DNA of 14,982 nucleotides from an uncultured Faecalibacterium sp. Its GTDB lineage: Bacteria > Bacillota > Clostridia > Oscillospirales > Ruminococcaceae. This document shows positions 6,017 through 13,914 of the stretch, piece by piece. Below the pieces are notes generated by a model. That model saw nothing but the letters and a program-made list of their open reading frames with translations. It made no database searches and was not told the DNA's origin. The stretch covers positions 1 through 14,982 of the forward strand of contig CAKSXW010000048.1 in the NCBI GenBank assembly GCA_934518555.1, given 5' to 3'. Each line of letters opens with the position of its first letter. Within the stretch, counting starts at the first letter, position 1. Position numbers and translations under genes: made by a program.

Positions 6017-6858
6017 GCACCCTCCTCTCGCAGTGCCTTCCGATCCCGGCGGTAGCTGCGGCTCTCGGCGGCATTGGAGATCAGAATGATGCTCAGGATC
6101 ACCACGAACATGATGGTGGACAGAGCGTAGATCTCCGGGCTGACCTTTTTACGGGTCATGGAGTAGATGGCAATGGGCAGGGTCTCCACGGTGCCGCAGT
6201 TGAAGTAGGAGATCATGAAGTCGTCAATGGAGTAGGTCAGGCAGATGAGGAAGGCCGACAGGATGGCCGGGCTGATCTCCGGCAGGATCACCTTGAAAAA
6301 GGCCTGCCGGGGGTCGCAGCCCAGGTCCAGGGCCGCTTCATACAGCTTGATATCCAGCTGCTTCAGCTTGGGGCTCACATTGAAGATCACATAGGGCACA
6401 TTGAAGGCAATGTGGGCGATCAACAGAGTGGGAAAGCCCATGATGGTATCCGGCAGCCAGCTGGTGCCGTCGGCAAACCGCTGATAGGCCACGAACAGCA
6501 ACATCAGGGAGATACCGGTAATGATCTCAGGGTTCACCACCGGGATGTAGGTGATGTTGGTGACCAGCAGGCGGCTTTTGCGGCTCATGGAGGCAATGCC
6601 CAGGCTGGCAGCGGTGCCCAGCACCGTGGCGATGACGGCACTCAGCAGCGCCACCTCAATGGACACCCACAGGGCGTGGAGAATGGCAGCGTTGTGGAAC
6701 AGGCTGCTGTACCACTTGAGGGTAAAGCCGGTGAACAGCGAATAGCCCTTGCTCTGGTTGAAGCTGAACACGATCATGTAGGCAATGGGCAGGTACATGA
6801 AGCAGAAGAACAGGATGATGTAGACCCGCTGCATCAGGCGCAGATGTTTTGTTTTCAT
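6013..6858 (-). CDS. potC: Spermidine/putrescine ABC transporter permease PotC
   Basis: This 281-residue inner-membrane permease has about six hydrophobic helices (first at about 11-33) and the ABC permease EAA loop EAALDLGCDPRQAFFKVILP, the surface that docks on the ATPase PotA. The N-terminus (YLPIAYMIVFSFNQS) is characteristic of PotC/PotI-type subunits. The ATG overlaps the potB stop by one base (TGATG), and GGAGGG lies nine bases upstream. Translation is thus probably coupled to potB. With PotB it forms the heterodimeric membrane channel. Confidence 0.95.
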   Translation of the reverse strand: MKTKHLRLMQRVYIILFFCFMYLPIAYMIVFSFNQSKGYSLFTGFTLKWYSSLFHNAAILHALWVSIEVALLSAVIATVLGTAASLGIASMSRKSRLLVTNITYIPVVNPEIITGISLMLLFVAYQRFADGTSWLPDTIMGFPTLLIAHIAFNVPYVIFNVSPKLKQLDIKLYEAALDLGCDPRQAFFKVILPEISPAILSAFLICLTYSIDDFMISYFNCGTVETLPIAIYSMTRKKVSPEIYALSTIMFVVILSIILISNAAESRSYRRDRKALREEGA

Positions 6859-7673
6859 CAGGACACACCCTCCATCTCGTCTTCATCAAAGCTGGATGTA
6901 AAGCTCATGCACAGCAGCACGATGATCATCAGCACCAGGCTCATGGCAGAGCCCACGTTCAGGTTGTAGCTGTTGCCCAGGAACTGCATCTCGATGAGGT
7001 CGCCGATCAGCAGGTTGGAGCCGCCGCCCAGCATCCGGCTGATGACAAAGGTGGACACCGCCGGCACAAACACCATGGTGATGCCGGTGCTGATGCCGGG
7101 GACGCTCATGGGGATCAACACCCGTACCAGGGTCTTGGAGGTGTTGGCACCCAGGTCCTGGGCGGCCTCCACCAGGCTCTGGTCGATTTTGGTCATGCTG
7201 GTGTACAGGGGCAGGATCATGTAGGGCACATAATTATACACCATGCCCAGCACCACAGCACCGGAGGTGTTCAGCATGGTGTAGGGGCCCAGGCCAAAAA
7301 AGCCCAGCACCGCATTCACCGGGCCGTTGACGCTGAGCAGGCCCATCCAGGCGTAGGTACGCAGCAAAAAGTTCATCCACATAGGCAGCATCACCAGCAT
7401 GAGCATGATGTGCTGCTTGTTGACCCGCAGACGGGACAAAAAGTACCCTACCGGAAAGGCAATGACCAGGCAGATGACTGTGGCGATCAGGGCCAGCAGC
7501 AGGCTGCGGGCAAACACCGATCCGTAGCCGCTGATGGAGGAAAGATTTTCCAGCGTAAAGCTGCCGCTGCCGTCGGTAAAGGCGTAGTACACCACGATCA
7601 GCAGGGGCACCACCGTAAACAGCACCATCCATACAAAGTAGGGATAGGCCAGCTTTTTATCGTAGATCTTCAT
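6858..7673 (-). CDS. potB: Spermidine/putrescine ABC transporter permease PotB
   Basis: This 271-residue membrane protein has about six helices (first at about 10-32) and the EAA loop EAAQDLGANTSKTLVRVLIP (positions about 169-188) for contact with PotA. The pattern MLPMWMNFLLRTYAW is typical of PotB/PotH-like subunits of the polyamine group. The start ATG lies six bases after the potA stop, with AGGGG upstream. The C-terminus ends in an acidic stretch (SFDEDEMEGVS). It pairs with PotC encoded next. Confidence 0.95.
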   Translation of the reverse strand: MKIYDKKLAYPYFVWMVLFTVVPLLIVVYYAFTDGSGSFTLENLSSISGYGSVFARSLLLALIATVICLVIAFPVGYFLSRLRVNKQHIMLMLVMLPMWMNFLLRTYAWMGLLSVNGPVNAVLGFFGLGPYTMLNTSGAVVLGMVYNYVPYMILPLYTSMTKIDQSLVEAAQDLGANTSKTLVRVLIPMSVPGISTGITMVFVPAVSTFVISRMLGGGSNLLIGDLIEMQFLGNSYNLNVGSAMSLVLMIIVLLCMSFTSSFDEDEMEGVS

Positions 7674-7679
7674 GGCACA

Positions 7680-8726
7680 TCACCCCTCGCTCCGTGCCAT
7701 GATGTGGATCTCGTTGGGGCCGATCCGCATCCCGATGGTCTCGCCGGGGATGCAGGCCCGGGTGGAATGGATCAGCCACTCCCGGCCCTCGCACTCCACG
7801 TGCATCTCAAAGTGGACGCCCTTGAAGATCACGTCGTTCACCACGCCTACCAGCTGGCCCTCCACCGGGGACACCACCTCGATGTCCTCGGGGCGCACTA
7901 CCACCTGCACGCTCTGCTCCCGGGCAAAGCCCCGGTCCACGCAGGGGAAGTCCACACCGGAGAAGGACACCAGGAAGTCCTTGTGCATCACGCCGTCCAC
8001 GATGTTGGAATCACCGATAAAGTCTGCCACAAAGGCGTTGGTGGGCTCGTTGTAGATATCCTCCGGGGTGCCAATCTGCTGCACCTTGCCGCCGTTCATG
8101 ACCACCACGGTATCCGACATGGTCAGGGCTTCTTCCTGGTCGTGAGTGACATAGATAAAGGTGATGTTCATCTCCCGCTGCAGACGCTTGAGCTCCAGCT
8201 GCATCTCCTTCCGCAGCTTCAGATCCAGTGCGCCCAGGGGCTCGTCCAGCAGCAGGATCTCCGGCTCGTTTACCAGGCTCCGTGCAATGGCCACACGCTG
8301 CTGCTGGCCGCCGGACATCTGGCTGATGCTGCGGCGTTCAAAGCCCTTCAGGCCCACCACTTCCAGCATATTGCGGACCTTGCGGCGGATGGTGTCCTCG
8401 TCCATCTTTTTCAGCCGCAGACCAAAGGCCACGTTTTCAAACACGTTCAGGTGGGGGAACAGCGCATACTTCTGGAACACCGTATTCACCGGGCGCTTAT
8501 AGGGGGGCACACCGGTAATGTCCTCCCCTTTCAGCAGCACCTTGCCGGAGTTTGGCTCCAGAAAGCCTGCGATCAGCCGCAGGGTGGTGGTTTTGCCGCA
8601 GCCGGACGAGCCCAACAGCGTGACGAATTCTTTGTCATGGATGTCCAGGTTCAGCCCATCCAAAATGCGCTGCCCATCAAATTCCACCACGATATCTCGC
8701 AGTGAAACGACCACCGAGTTATCCAT
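7680..8726 (-). CDS. potA: Spermidine/putrescine ABC transporter ATP-binding protein
   Basis: The 348-residue ATPase energises polyamine import from the cytosolic face. Visible motifs: Walker A GSSGCGKT (39-46), Q-loop glutamine in VFQKYALF (Q85), signature MSGGQQQR (137-144), Walker B ILLLDEP (157-163) and H-loop VTHDQEEA (H195). The C-terminal 110 residues form the TOBE-type regulatory domain common to this importer class (VVVRPEDIEVV). Two ATG codons follow AAGGAGG: 8735 is only two bases from it, 8726 eleven, so 8726 is preferred. A longer frame reaches 8840 but lies inside the leader. It is the first gene of potABCD, with its promoter at 8865-8893. Confidence 0.95.
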   Translation of the reverse strand: MDNSVVVSLRDIVVEFDGQRILDGLNLDIHDKEFVTLLGSSGCGKTTTLRLIAGFLEPNSGKVLLKGEDITGVPPYKRPVNTVFQKYALFPHLNVFENVAFGLRLKKMDEDTIRRKVRNMLEVVGLKGFERRSISQMSGGQQQRVAIARSLVNEPEILLLDEPLGALDLKLRKEMQLELKRLQREMNITFIYVTHDQEEALTMSDTVVVMNGGKVQQIGTPEDIYNEPTNAFVADFIGDSNIVDGVMHKDFLVSFSGVDFPCVDRGFAREQSVQVVVRPEDIEVVSPVEGQLVGVVNDVIFKGVHFEMHVECEGREWLIHSTRACIPGETIGMRIGPNEIHIMARSEG

Positions 8727-8757
8727 TATTTTCATTTCCTCCTTGTACTCAGATACG

Positions 8758-8858
8758 AAAAAAGACAGGGTCTTAGCCCCATCCCTCGTACCAGGGGAAC
8801 CGACTCCTGCACAACATCCATGACAGTTGCAATATTGCACAGTAATTCTGCCCTGTTA
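8758..8858 (-). promoter_or_regulatory. potA 5' leader with possible attenuator
   Basis: From the predicted start near 8858 to the potA ATG there are about 131 untranslated bases. ACAGGG at the very 5' end (8856-8851) can pair with CCCTGT (8770-8765), which directly precedes six T (8763-8758); CCCC/GGGG and TCCCT/AGGGGA arms lie between them. A perfect palindrome TGCAATATTGCA (8828-8839) sits near +19 to +30. This could be an attenuator or an operator, but the stems are short and the fold is hand-made. No known riboswitch class is recognised. Confidence 0.3.
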
Positions 8859-8864
8859 CCGTTT

Positions 8865-8893
8865 ATCATAAACAATCCGCAGGCAAATGTCAA
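8865..8893 (-). promoter_or_regulatory. potABCD promoter
   Basis: On the minus strand TTGACA (8888-8893), a 17-base spacer and TATGAT (8865-8870) make a near-consensus sigma-A promoter. It follows the terminator of the preceding exporter operon by about 40 bases and drives potA-potB-potC-potD. Confidence 0.85.
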
Positions 8894-8933
8894 TCACTCT
8901 GTCGAGGTTTGCTGAAACATTCCATCAGGCAAC

Positions 8934-8972
8934 AAAAAAACATGCGCCGCACCGAACCTTCGGCGCAGCGCA
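8934..8972 (-). terminator. Terminator of the exporter operon
   Basis: On the minus strand TGCGCTGCGCCGAA (8972-8959) pairs over 14 positions, two of them G-U, with TTCGGTGCGGCGCA (8956-8943), loop GG, followed by seven T (8940-8934). It starts ten bases after the stop of the DUF4340 gene. Confidence 0.92.
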
Positions 8973-8982
8973 CGCAATGCCT

Positions 8983-9957
8983 TTAAACTGTCAAATCCTC
9001 CGCATTTTGCAGGATGGCCTGCACCACAGAACTATCCACCGAATACAGGCTGTTTTCCCCTTCCACCTGGAGGTAATAGCCGTCGGTGCCGCTGGCGTAG
9101 GTCAGGGTCTTGGTGCCGCCGGCGGTGGTCAGTTCCACGGTGGCCAGGGGTGTGGCAAAACCGCAGGCTGCCGGGTCCGCTCCATCGGCAGGGGTGATCT
9201 GGCCGGACACATAACTGGTGAGAGCCGACAGCATTTCCTGCACCCGGTCCTGGTCCACAGCGGTGTCCGGGTCCCCGGTGAACCGCCACACGGTCTGGTA
9301 GGCTTCAGAGCTGGCATCTGCCTCCTCCGCAGGCTCCGACCCGGCGGTGAGGGACACTGTGGTGCCGTCCTGCAGGGTATAAGACAGCTGCTGCACCTCT
9401 GAGGCCGTCAGCCCTGCCGGGCAGAAGCTGCCAAAGAGCCCGGCCTTGTCCAGCGCAAAGCAGGCAGACTTGCTGCCGGACACGGTATACAGGGTCTGCT
9501 CCCCTTCCCTGCACAGATACTGGTCCCCGGTGACACCATTCTGGGCCCCGAATAAAAAGGTGGTAGTCTCCCCGGCTGCTGTTACAGTCACTGTCAGCTC
9601 CGGGTTTTCCAGGCCGTAGTCCTCCCCTGCCTGAGGGGTCAGCTGCCGTTTGGCCTTGAGGGTGGAAAGGGCGGTGACCATGGTGTTGCAGGCAGAGGCG
9701 TCCAGGTGATAGTCCGGGTCCTGGGCCAGGGTCCAGCTGCCGGAATCATACTGGAGGGTAAAGGTCTGGCCCTGGTAGGTATATTGGATAGACTCCAGGT
9801 CCTGGGACGAAAAAGAGCACAGGGAGATGCTGCCCTCTTCCGCTGCACTGGAGGCCGCCTGGCTGGCAGCGTTGCTCTGGGTCACCGCCCACAGGGCCGC
9901 CCCCAGCAGGGCTGCCAGCACCACCAGCAGCCCCAGGGTGCGTCGTTTTGCTTCCAT
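8983..9957 (-). CDS. DUF4340-type membrane-anchored protein
   Basis: The 324-residue protein has one N-terminal membrane helix (about 8-25) preceded by EAKRR, then an alanine/serine-rich linker and an extracytoplasmic beta-rich region. Patterns such as YHLDASACNTMVTALSTLKA, DYGLENPELTVTVT and TTTFLFGAQN fit the DUF4340 family, which often sits beside GldG-like proteins. A related beta-strand block recurs toward the C-terminus (LATVELTTAGGTKTLTYASG, YYLQVEGENSLYSV). The ATG at 9957 has AAGGAGG five bases upstream; a longer frame into the previous gene is rejected on that ground. It is the last gene of the operon, ten bases after the GldG-like gene. Biochemical function is unknown; presumably it is an accessory part of the exporter. 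Confidence 0.85.
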   Translation of the reverse strand: MEAKRRTLGLLVVLAALLGAALWAVTQSNAASQAASSAAEEGSISLCSFSSQDLESIQYTYQGQTFTLQYDSGSWTLAQDPDYHLDASACNTMVTALSTLKAKRQLTPQAGEDYGLENPELTVTVTAAGETTTFLFGAQNGVTGDQYLCREGEQTLYTVSGSKSACFALDKAGLFGSFCPAGLTASEVQQLSYTLQDGTTVSLTAGSEPAEEADASSEAYQTVWRFTGDPDTAVDQDRVQEMLSALTSYVSGQITPADGADPAACGFATPLATVELTTAGGTKTLTYASGTDGYYLQVEGENSLYSVDSSVVQAILQNAEDLTV

Positions 9958-9967
9958 GGCTGCCTCC

Positions 9968-11404
9968 TTATTTCCGGCGGCGCAGCAGCACCACCACAGC
10001 CCCTGTTGCCAGCACCAGGGCCGGCAGAACAAACACGAACACCAGACCCAGGGCAGTGGCTGCCGAGGCGGACACCGTTAAAGGTTCTGCTTCCAGGGCC
10101 TTGGTATCAATGAGGATGCCGCCCTCCTGCCCGGCCAGAGAGGCCACACACCCCTGCAAAAAGGTCAGGTTGCCGGGCACCGACTGGTACAGCTGCTCGT
10201 TGTCCACGTTGGGGCAGGCCACCCACAGCACCTGGGCCCCGGTGTTGTCATTGCTGGCCCAGGCCGCCAAGGCAAAGGGGCCCTCCAGGTCTCCCTCCTC
10301 TTTTTGGGTGGTGGCGGCACCATTGACGTCCTGCTTGCTGTAGGCCTGGGTGGAGGTGTTCAGCAGGGCCTCTGCGGTCACGCCCTCGGTCTCTGTAATG
10401 GAGATGCCCTGGGCCACCGACAGCATCACCCGGGTGCTGGGGTTCACGCCCTCCAGGGCGGTGGATTCTTCCGTGGTGCCGTAATCCGGGAACAAGGAGT
10501 AGGGGTAGCCGTAGAGGGCGTGGTCTGCATCCCCCTCTACCACGATGCCGTTGACCCGGCTCAGGCCGAACTGGGCCAGCAGACTATCCAGGTTGGGGGT
10601 GGCATCGTAGGCGTTGGTGGTCACCAGGAGCTTGCCGCCCTTGTTCAGATATTCCTGGAGCATGGACACCTCATCCACCAGGCCATCATCGGCAGACAGG
10701 TCTGTGGAGGGGGCGTTGAGGATCAGCAGGCTGCAATCCTCCGGGATCTGGCTGGTCAGCAGGTCCAGGGGCTCCAGGGTAATGTTCTGGGCATCCAGGG
10801 CCTCCGTAAGGGAGCTGGTGGGTTCCTGCTCCCCGTGGTTGGTGGTGTAGTAAGCCACGGTGGTCTCTCCGCTGGTGAGCTTGTACAGGGCGGCGGTGAT
10901 CTGCTTTTCGCCTCCAAAGGTCACCTTGGCAGAGCCGGTGGTGTAGTAATCAGAGTAGTCATACTCGTACAGGTCCGCCGCATCCAGCACCACGCTATTC
11001 TCCCCACTGGTAAGGATGAGGCCGCCGGCAGACAGGTCCTGGGCCCCATACTGAGCTGCAAAGGTGGGGTACAGTGCCGGGTCCTTCTGCTGCCAGGTGA
11101 TATGGCTGCTCTGGGCGGCGTAGTGGTCCAGCAGCTTGGTCAGGATGGTGTCCTGGCTGCCGGTCTCGCACAGGTAGTAGATGGTCACATCCTGCTGCAG
11201 GGACTGAGCCACCTTTACAGAGGTGTCCCCCAGGGTGTACATTTTTGCCTCCGAGAGGTCAAACTCCGTGTATTTGGCAGGCAATGCCCGGACCAGCAGG
11301 TTCAGCAGCACCGCCAGCAGAATGGCCGCTGCCAGGATGGCAGTGGAGTAGACGCCGTTGCGGAACACCTTGCTGTGCAGGGAGCTTCGATCAAATTTTT
11401 TCAT
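9968..11404 (-). CDS. GldG-like auxiliary protein of an ABC-2 transporter
   Basis: The 478-residue protein has an N-terminal helix (about 18-40), a large extracytoplasmic domain of the ABC_transp_aux type (as in GldG) and a C-terminal helix (about 447-472) followed by LLRRRK. Typical features are FDLSEAKMYTLGDTSVKVAQ after the first helix, QQDVTIYYL, and VAYYTTNHGEQEPTSSL followed by the flavodoxin-like SLLILNAPSTDLS and LQEYLNKGGKLLVTT. In gliding Bacteroidetes GldG acts with GldA and GldF; in Firmicutes the same trio occurs without gliding and its substrate is unknown. AGGAGGGG lies eight bases before the ATG. It follows the permease gene by 17 bases. Confidence 0.88.
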   Translation of the reverse strand: MKKFDRSSLHSKVFRNGVYSTAILAAAILLAVLLNLLVRALPAKYTEFDLSEAKMYTLGDTSVKVAQSLQQDVTIYYLCETGSQDTILTKLLDHYAAQSSHITWQQKDPALYPTFAAQYGAQDLSAGGLILTSGENSVVLDAADLYEYDYSDYYTTGSAKVTFGGEKQITAALYKLTSGETTVAYYTTNHGEQEPTSSLTEALDAQNITLEPLDLLTSQIPEDCSLLILNAPSTDLSADDGLVDEVSMLQEYLNKGGKLLVTTNAYDATPNLDSLLAQFGLSRVNGIVVEGDADHALYGYPYSLFPDYGTTEESTALEGVNPSTRVMLSVAQGISITETEGVTAEALLNTSTQAYSKQDVNGAATTQKEEGDLEGPFALAAWASNDNTGAQVLWVACPNVDNEQLYQSVPGNLTFLQGCVASLAGQEGGILIDTKALEAEPLTVSASAATALGLVFVFVLPALVLATGAVVVLLRRRK

Positions 11405-11421
11405 GGTCAGGTCCCCTCCTC

Positions 11422-12294
11422 TCAGTTCCAGCGGCGTTTTTCCAGCCCCTGGGCGGCAAAGAACAAAAACAGGGCCGTCACCGTCAGGTAGTACACCAGG
11501 GTGGGGATGGAAAAGCTGCTGTTGACAAACTCCTCAAAGGGCGCAAACAGGCACAGTGCACTGAGCACGGCACTGAAGGCCTCGGTGAGCCAGCTGCTGC
11601 GGAGCAAGAACAGCACCATCAGCACCACGCAGGACCCTGCAAAGGTCAGGCACCCCAGGGTAAAGCTGCGGCTGCGGAGACCGGCCACCAGGCTCAGCAC
11701 CGCAGCCAGGACCGTGAACAGAGCCAGGGCCACCGCACTGCCGGCAGTGAACATATTCCGCAGACTGGGCATCATATAGGCCAGCAGCAGGGCCGCCACG
11801 CCGGACACCGCTGCAATGATCTGGTTCTCTGTAAGGCCGGAAAGGAACACCCCCAGGGCAATGGCAGCGCAGCCCAGCAAAAAGTAGCACAGCAGGGAGG
11901 CAAAGTTAGCCAGGGTGCTGGTGGCCGTGGCCCCCAGGGCCCGGAGCACCAGGATCATCACTGCGTCGGCCCCACAGGGCAGGGCGAACACCAGACACAG
12001 GGCAAAGAACTTGCCCAGCACGATGCCCCCTGCCGACACCGGGCTGGTGAGCAGCAGCTGGTCGGTGCGGCTGCGGCGTTCCTCCGCCAGGGACCGCATG
12101 GTGAGCACCGGGATATAAAACAGCAGCACAAAAATAGTGCGGTACAGGGTGTAGTAGCCAAAGTCCGGCAGACCGTAGCCCAGGTTCAGGGCCACAAAGT
12201 AGATGGCCGTGGCTCCCAGCAGAAAGGCCGTGAGCACATAGCCCATCATGCCGTGAAAGCAGCTGCGGACTTCCCGTTTGAAGATGGCATTCAT
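11422..12294 (-). CDS. ABC-2 type permease, GldF-like
   Basis: The 290-residue membrane protein has about six to seven hydrophobic helices. It begins MNAIFKREVRSCFHGMMGYV, a pattern common in GldF/NosY-like permeases, with the cytosolic loop LAEERRSRTDQLLLTSPVS, which is the conserved ABC-2 element between the second and third helices. It probably forms the channel powered by the ATPase encoded just upstream, whose stop codon lies three bases before this ATG (GGGAG, then eight bases, then ATG). The substrate cannot be inferred. Confidence 0.9.
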   Translation of the reverse strand: MNAIFKREVRSCFHGMMGYVLTAFLLGATAIYFVALNLGYGLPDFGYYTLYRTIFVLLFYIPVLTMRSLAEERRSRTDQLLLTSPVSAGGIVLGKFFALCLVFALPCGADAVMILVLRALGATATSTLANFASLLCYFLLGCAAIALGVFLSGLTENQIIAAVSGVAALLLAYMMPSLRNMFTAGSAVALALFTVLAAVLSLVAGLRSRSFTLGCLTFAGSCVVLMVLFLLRSSWLTEAFSAVLSALCLFAPFEEFVNSSFSIPTLVYYLTVTALFLFFAAQGLEKRRWN

Positions 12295-12297
12295 GGG

Positions 12298-13260
12298 TCA
12301 TTCTCCCTTCTGCCCGGCAGCGTCCGGGTCCGCTTGTTCTGTCAGGGCCAGGAAGATCTCCTCCAGGCTCTGGGTCTCGGCAGCCAGGGCCAGCACCGTA
12401 CACCCGGCCCCTGCCAGGGCCTTGGACACAGCGGCACGGCGGTCGGTGGTGTCCTGGCTCTCGGCGGTAAAGGTCACCTGGCCCTGGTCCTCCTGCTGGA
12501 TCTTTACGCTGTGGATGCCCTCCACAGCCCCCACCACCCGGAGGATGGTATCCCGGTCCCCCAGGGCTGTGACCTGCAGGCGGACACCGGGGTTCAGGGC
12601 CTCGCCCAGCTGCTCCGGGGTGCCCTCGGCCACCAGCTTGCCCTTGGAAAGGATCAGCACCCGGCTGCACACTGCCTGCACCTCACTGAGGATGTGGCTG
12701 GACAGGATCACCGTGTGGGCCTGGCCCAGTTCCAGGATCAGTTTGCGGATCTCCAGCACCTGGGCCGGGTCCAGGCCCACGGTGGGTTCATCCAGGATGA
12801 TAAGGGCCGGGTCCCCCAGCAGGGCTTGGGCGATGCCCACCCGTTGGCGGTAGCCCTTGGACAGGGTGCGGATGAGCCGGGGCAGCACCTGCTCCAGCCC
12901 GGTGCGGTGGGCCGCTGTCAGCACCTGCTGTTTCCGCTGGGCCTTGGGGGTGCCCTTCAGCTGGGCCGCAAAGTCCAGGTACTCTGCCACGGTCATTTCC
13001 GGGTACAGAGGCGGCTGCTCCGGCAGGTAGCCCACCCGGGCCTTGGCCTGCTGAGCCTGCTCCGGCAAGCGGAAGCCTGCCACCGTCACCTCTCCGCTGG
13101 TGGGGGCCAGGTAACTGGTAAGGATATTCATAATGGTGGATTTGCCTGCCCCGTTGGGGCCCAGCAGGCCATAGATCTGCCCGTCCTCCACCGTGAAGGA
13201 CAGATCGTCGATGGCCAGGTGCCCACCGTAGGCTTTGCTCAGATGCGATACTTCGATCAC
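12298..13260 (-). CDS. ABC transporter ATP-binding protein, GldA-like
   Basis: The 320-residue ATPase shows Walker A GPNGAGKS (34-41), Q-loop LPEQPPLYPEMT (Q82), signature LSKGYRQR (133-140), Walker B LIILDEP (153-159) and H-loop SSHILSEV (H189). LSKGYRQRVG and the EQPPLYPEMTVAEYL block are typical of GldA/gliding-type and NosF-like ATPases, and a C-terminal domain of about 90 residues (220-310) follows. The start is GTG at 13260, supported by AAAGGAG with suitable spacing. It is the first gene of a four-gene operon (ATPase, permease, GldG-like, DUF4340). The 120 bases upstream, down from the rpmE terminator, contain an AT-rich box (TAAAAT/TATAGC) but no good -35, so the promoter is undefined. 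Confidence 0.92.
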   Translation of the reverse strand: MIEVSHLSKAYGGHLAIDDLSFTVEDGQIYGLLGPNGAGKSTIMNILTSYLAPTSGEVTVAGFRLPEQAQQAKARVGYLPEQPPLYPEMTVAEYLDFAAQLKGTPKAQRKQQVLTAAHRTGLEQVLPRLIRTLSKGYRQRVGIAQALLGDPALIILDEPTVGLDPAQVLEIRKLILELGQAHTVILSSHILSEVQAVCSRVLILSKGKLVAEGTPEQLGEALNPGVRLQVTALGDRDTILRVVGAVEGIHSVKIQQEDQGQVTFTAESQDTTDRRAAVSKALAGAGCTVLALAAETQSLEEIFLALTEQADPDAAGQKGE

Positions 13261-13382
13261 AGCAAACGCTCCTTTATCATGGATTTTTGAACTGCTATAT
13301 TTTAGACGGAATTTGTGTTAGTTCTGGGGCAAAGCTGTGTACAAACCTGGAAACTCTTCCCTCTCCGGGGCCCAAAAGAGCG

Positions 13383-13416
13383 CAAAAAAGCACCGTCTCC
13401 CAAAGGAGACGGTGCT
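13383..13416 (-). terminator. Terminator of rpmE
   Basis: On the minus strand AGCACCGTCTCC (13416-13405), loop TTTG and GGAGACGGTGCT (13400-13389) form a 12-base perfect stem running into a T-run (13389-13384). It starts 14 bases after the L31 stop codon and separates rpmE from the exporter operon. Confidence 0.93.
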
Positions 13417-13430
13417 GAGACAGCCTATAA

Positions 13431-13631
13431 TTACTTACGGCCGAAACGCTTGTTGAAGCGCTCAACACGTCCGCCGGTGTCAACCAGCTTCTGCTTGCCA
13501 GTGTAGAAAGGATGGCACTTGGAGCAAACTTCGACGTGGATCTCGGGCTTGGTGGAACGAGTGTTGATGACATTGCCGCAAGCGCAGGTAATGGTGCAGT
13601 CAACGTAGTTCGGATGGATACCCTGTTTCAT
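13431..13631 (-). CDS. rpmE: 50S ribosomal protein bL31, zinc-binding type
   Basis: This 66-residue protein is L31 of the large ribosomal subunit, located at the bridge to the small subunit. It opens with MKQGIHPNY, the usual start of type A L31, and carries the four zinc-ligand cysteines Cys16, Cys18, Cys36 and Cys39 (CAC and CSKC), followed by [20 protein letters not shown]. An in-frame GTG at 13640 overlaps the GAGGTG ribosome-binding site, so the ATG at 13631, six bases from that site, is the start. Zinc-free paralogues lack these cysteines, so this copy is the zinc-dependent form. It is monocistronic, with a promoter at 13749-13776 and a leader of about 110 nt. Confidence 0.97.
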   Translation of the reverse strand: MKQGIHPNYVDCTITCACGNVINTRSTKPEIHVEVCSKCHPFYTGKQKLVDTGGRVERFNKRFGRK

Positions 13632-13662
13632 TCTTTTCACCTCATTTCTGGTTCTGACGTAC

Positions 13663-13691
13663 TGGGGCCATATTACAAATGTATGTGCCCA
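13663..13691 (-). promoter_or_regulatory. Stem-loop in the rpmE leader, candidate L31 autoregulatory element
   Basis: In the leader RNA, TGGGCACATA (13691-13682) can pair with TATGGCCCCA (13672-13663) with one bulge on each side, leaving a nine-base loop, about 30 bases before the start codon. Ribosomal protein leaders that bind their own product have been described for L31 in several bacterial groups, including Firmicutes. I cannot compare the fold with those models here, so the identity is inference. Confidence 0.4.
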
Positions 13692-13748
13692 TCACAACCT
13701 TCAATATCGGCTACCCCGTCGAGCGGCCTTGGAAACGATTGCCTAATT

Positions 13749-13776
13749 ATTATAGCACGTTTTTGCCGGAATGCAA
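13749..13776 (-). promoter_or_regulatory. rpmE promoter
   Basis: On the minus strand TTGCAT (13771-13776), a 16-base spacer and a consensus TATAAT (13749-13754) preceded by TGC (extended -10). The start falls near 13742. It points away from the YcxB-like gene promoter about 70 bases to the right. Confidence 0.85.
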
Positions 13777-13847
13777 GAGGAATTTTTTGATTTTTCCGGG
13801 TTTTATCTGTTCTGCGGAGCCCCCGGCCCAGGGAGGGCAGTTCCCTC

Positions 13848-13876
13848 TTGCCACAGGCGGCCAAATATGATAGGAT
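13848..13876 (+). promoter_or_regulatory. Probable promoter of the YcxB-like gene
   Basis: TTGCCA (13848-13853), a 17-base spacer and TAGGAT (13871-13876). TATGAT (13866-13871) and TACAAT (13882-13887) nearby are alternative -10 boxes without a fitting -35. Transcription would begin near 13883, about 32 bases before the start codon. Confidence 0.45.
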
Positions 13877-13914
13877 TTCTATACAATAGAATGTATCAAA
13901 CAGGAGGCAACGTT

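Noticed and set aside
8727..8840. N-terminal extension of potA (38 residues, rich in Cys and Gly)
   Set aside because: It lies within the transcribed leader, has no ribosome-binding site, is absent from PotA proteins, and the strong AAGGAGG precedes the internal start.
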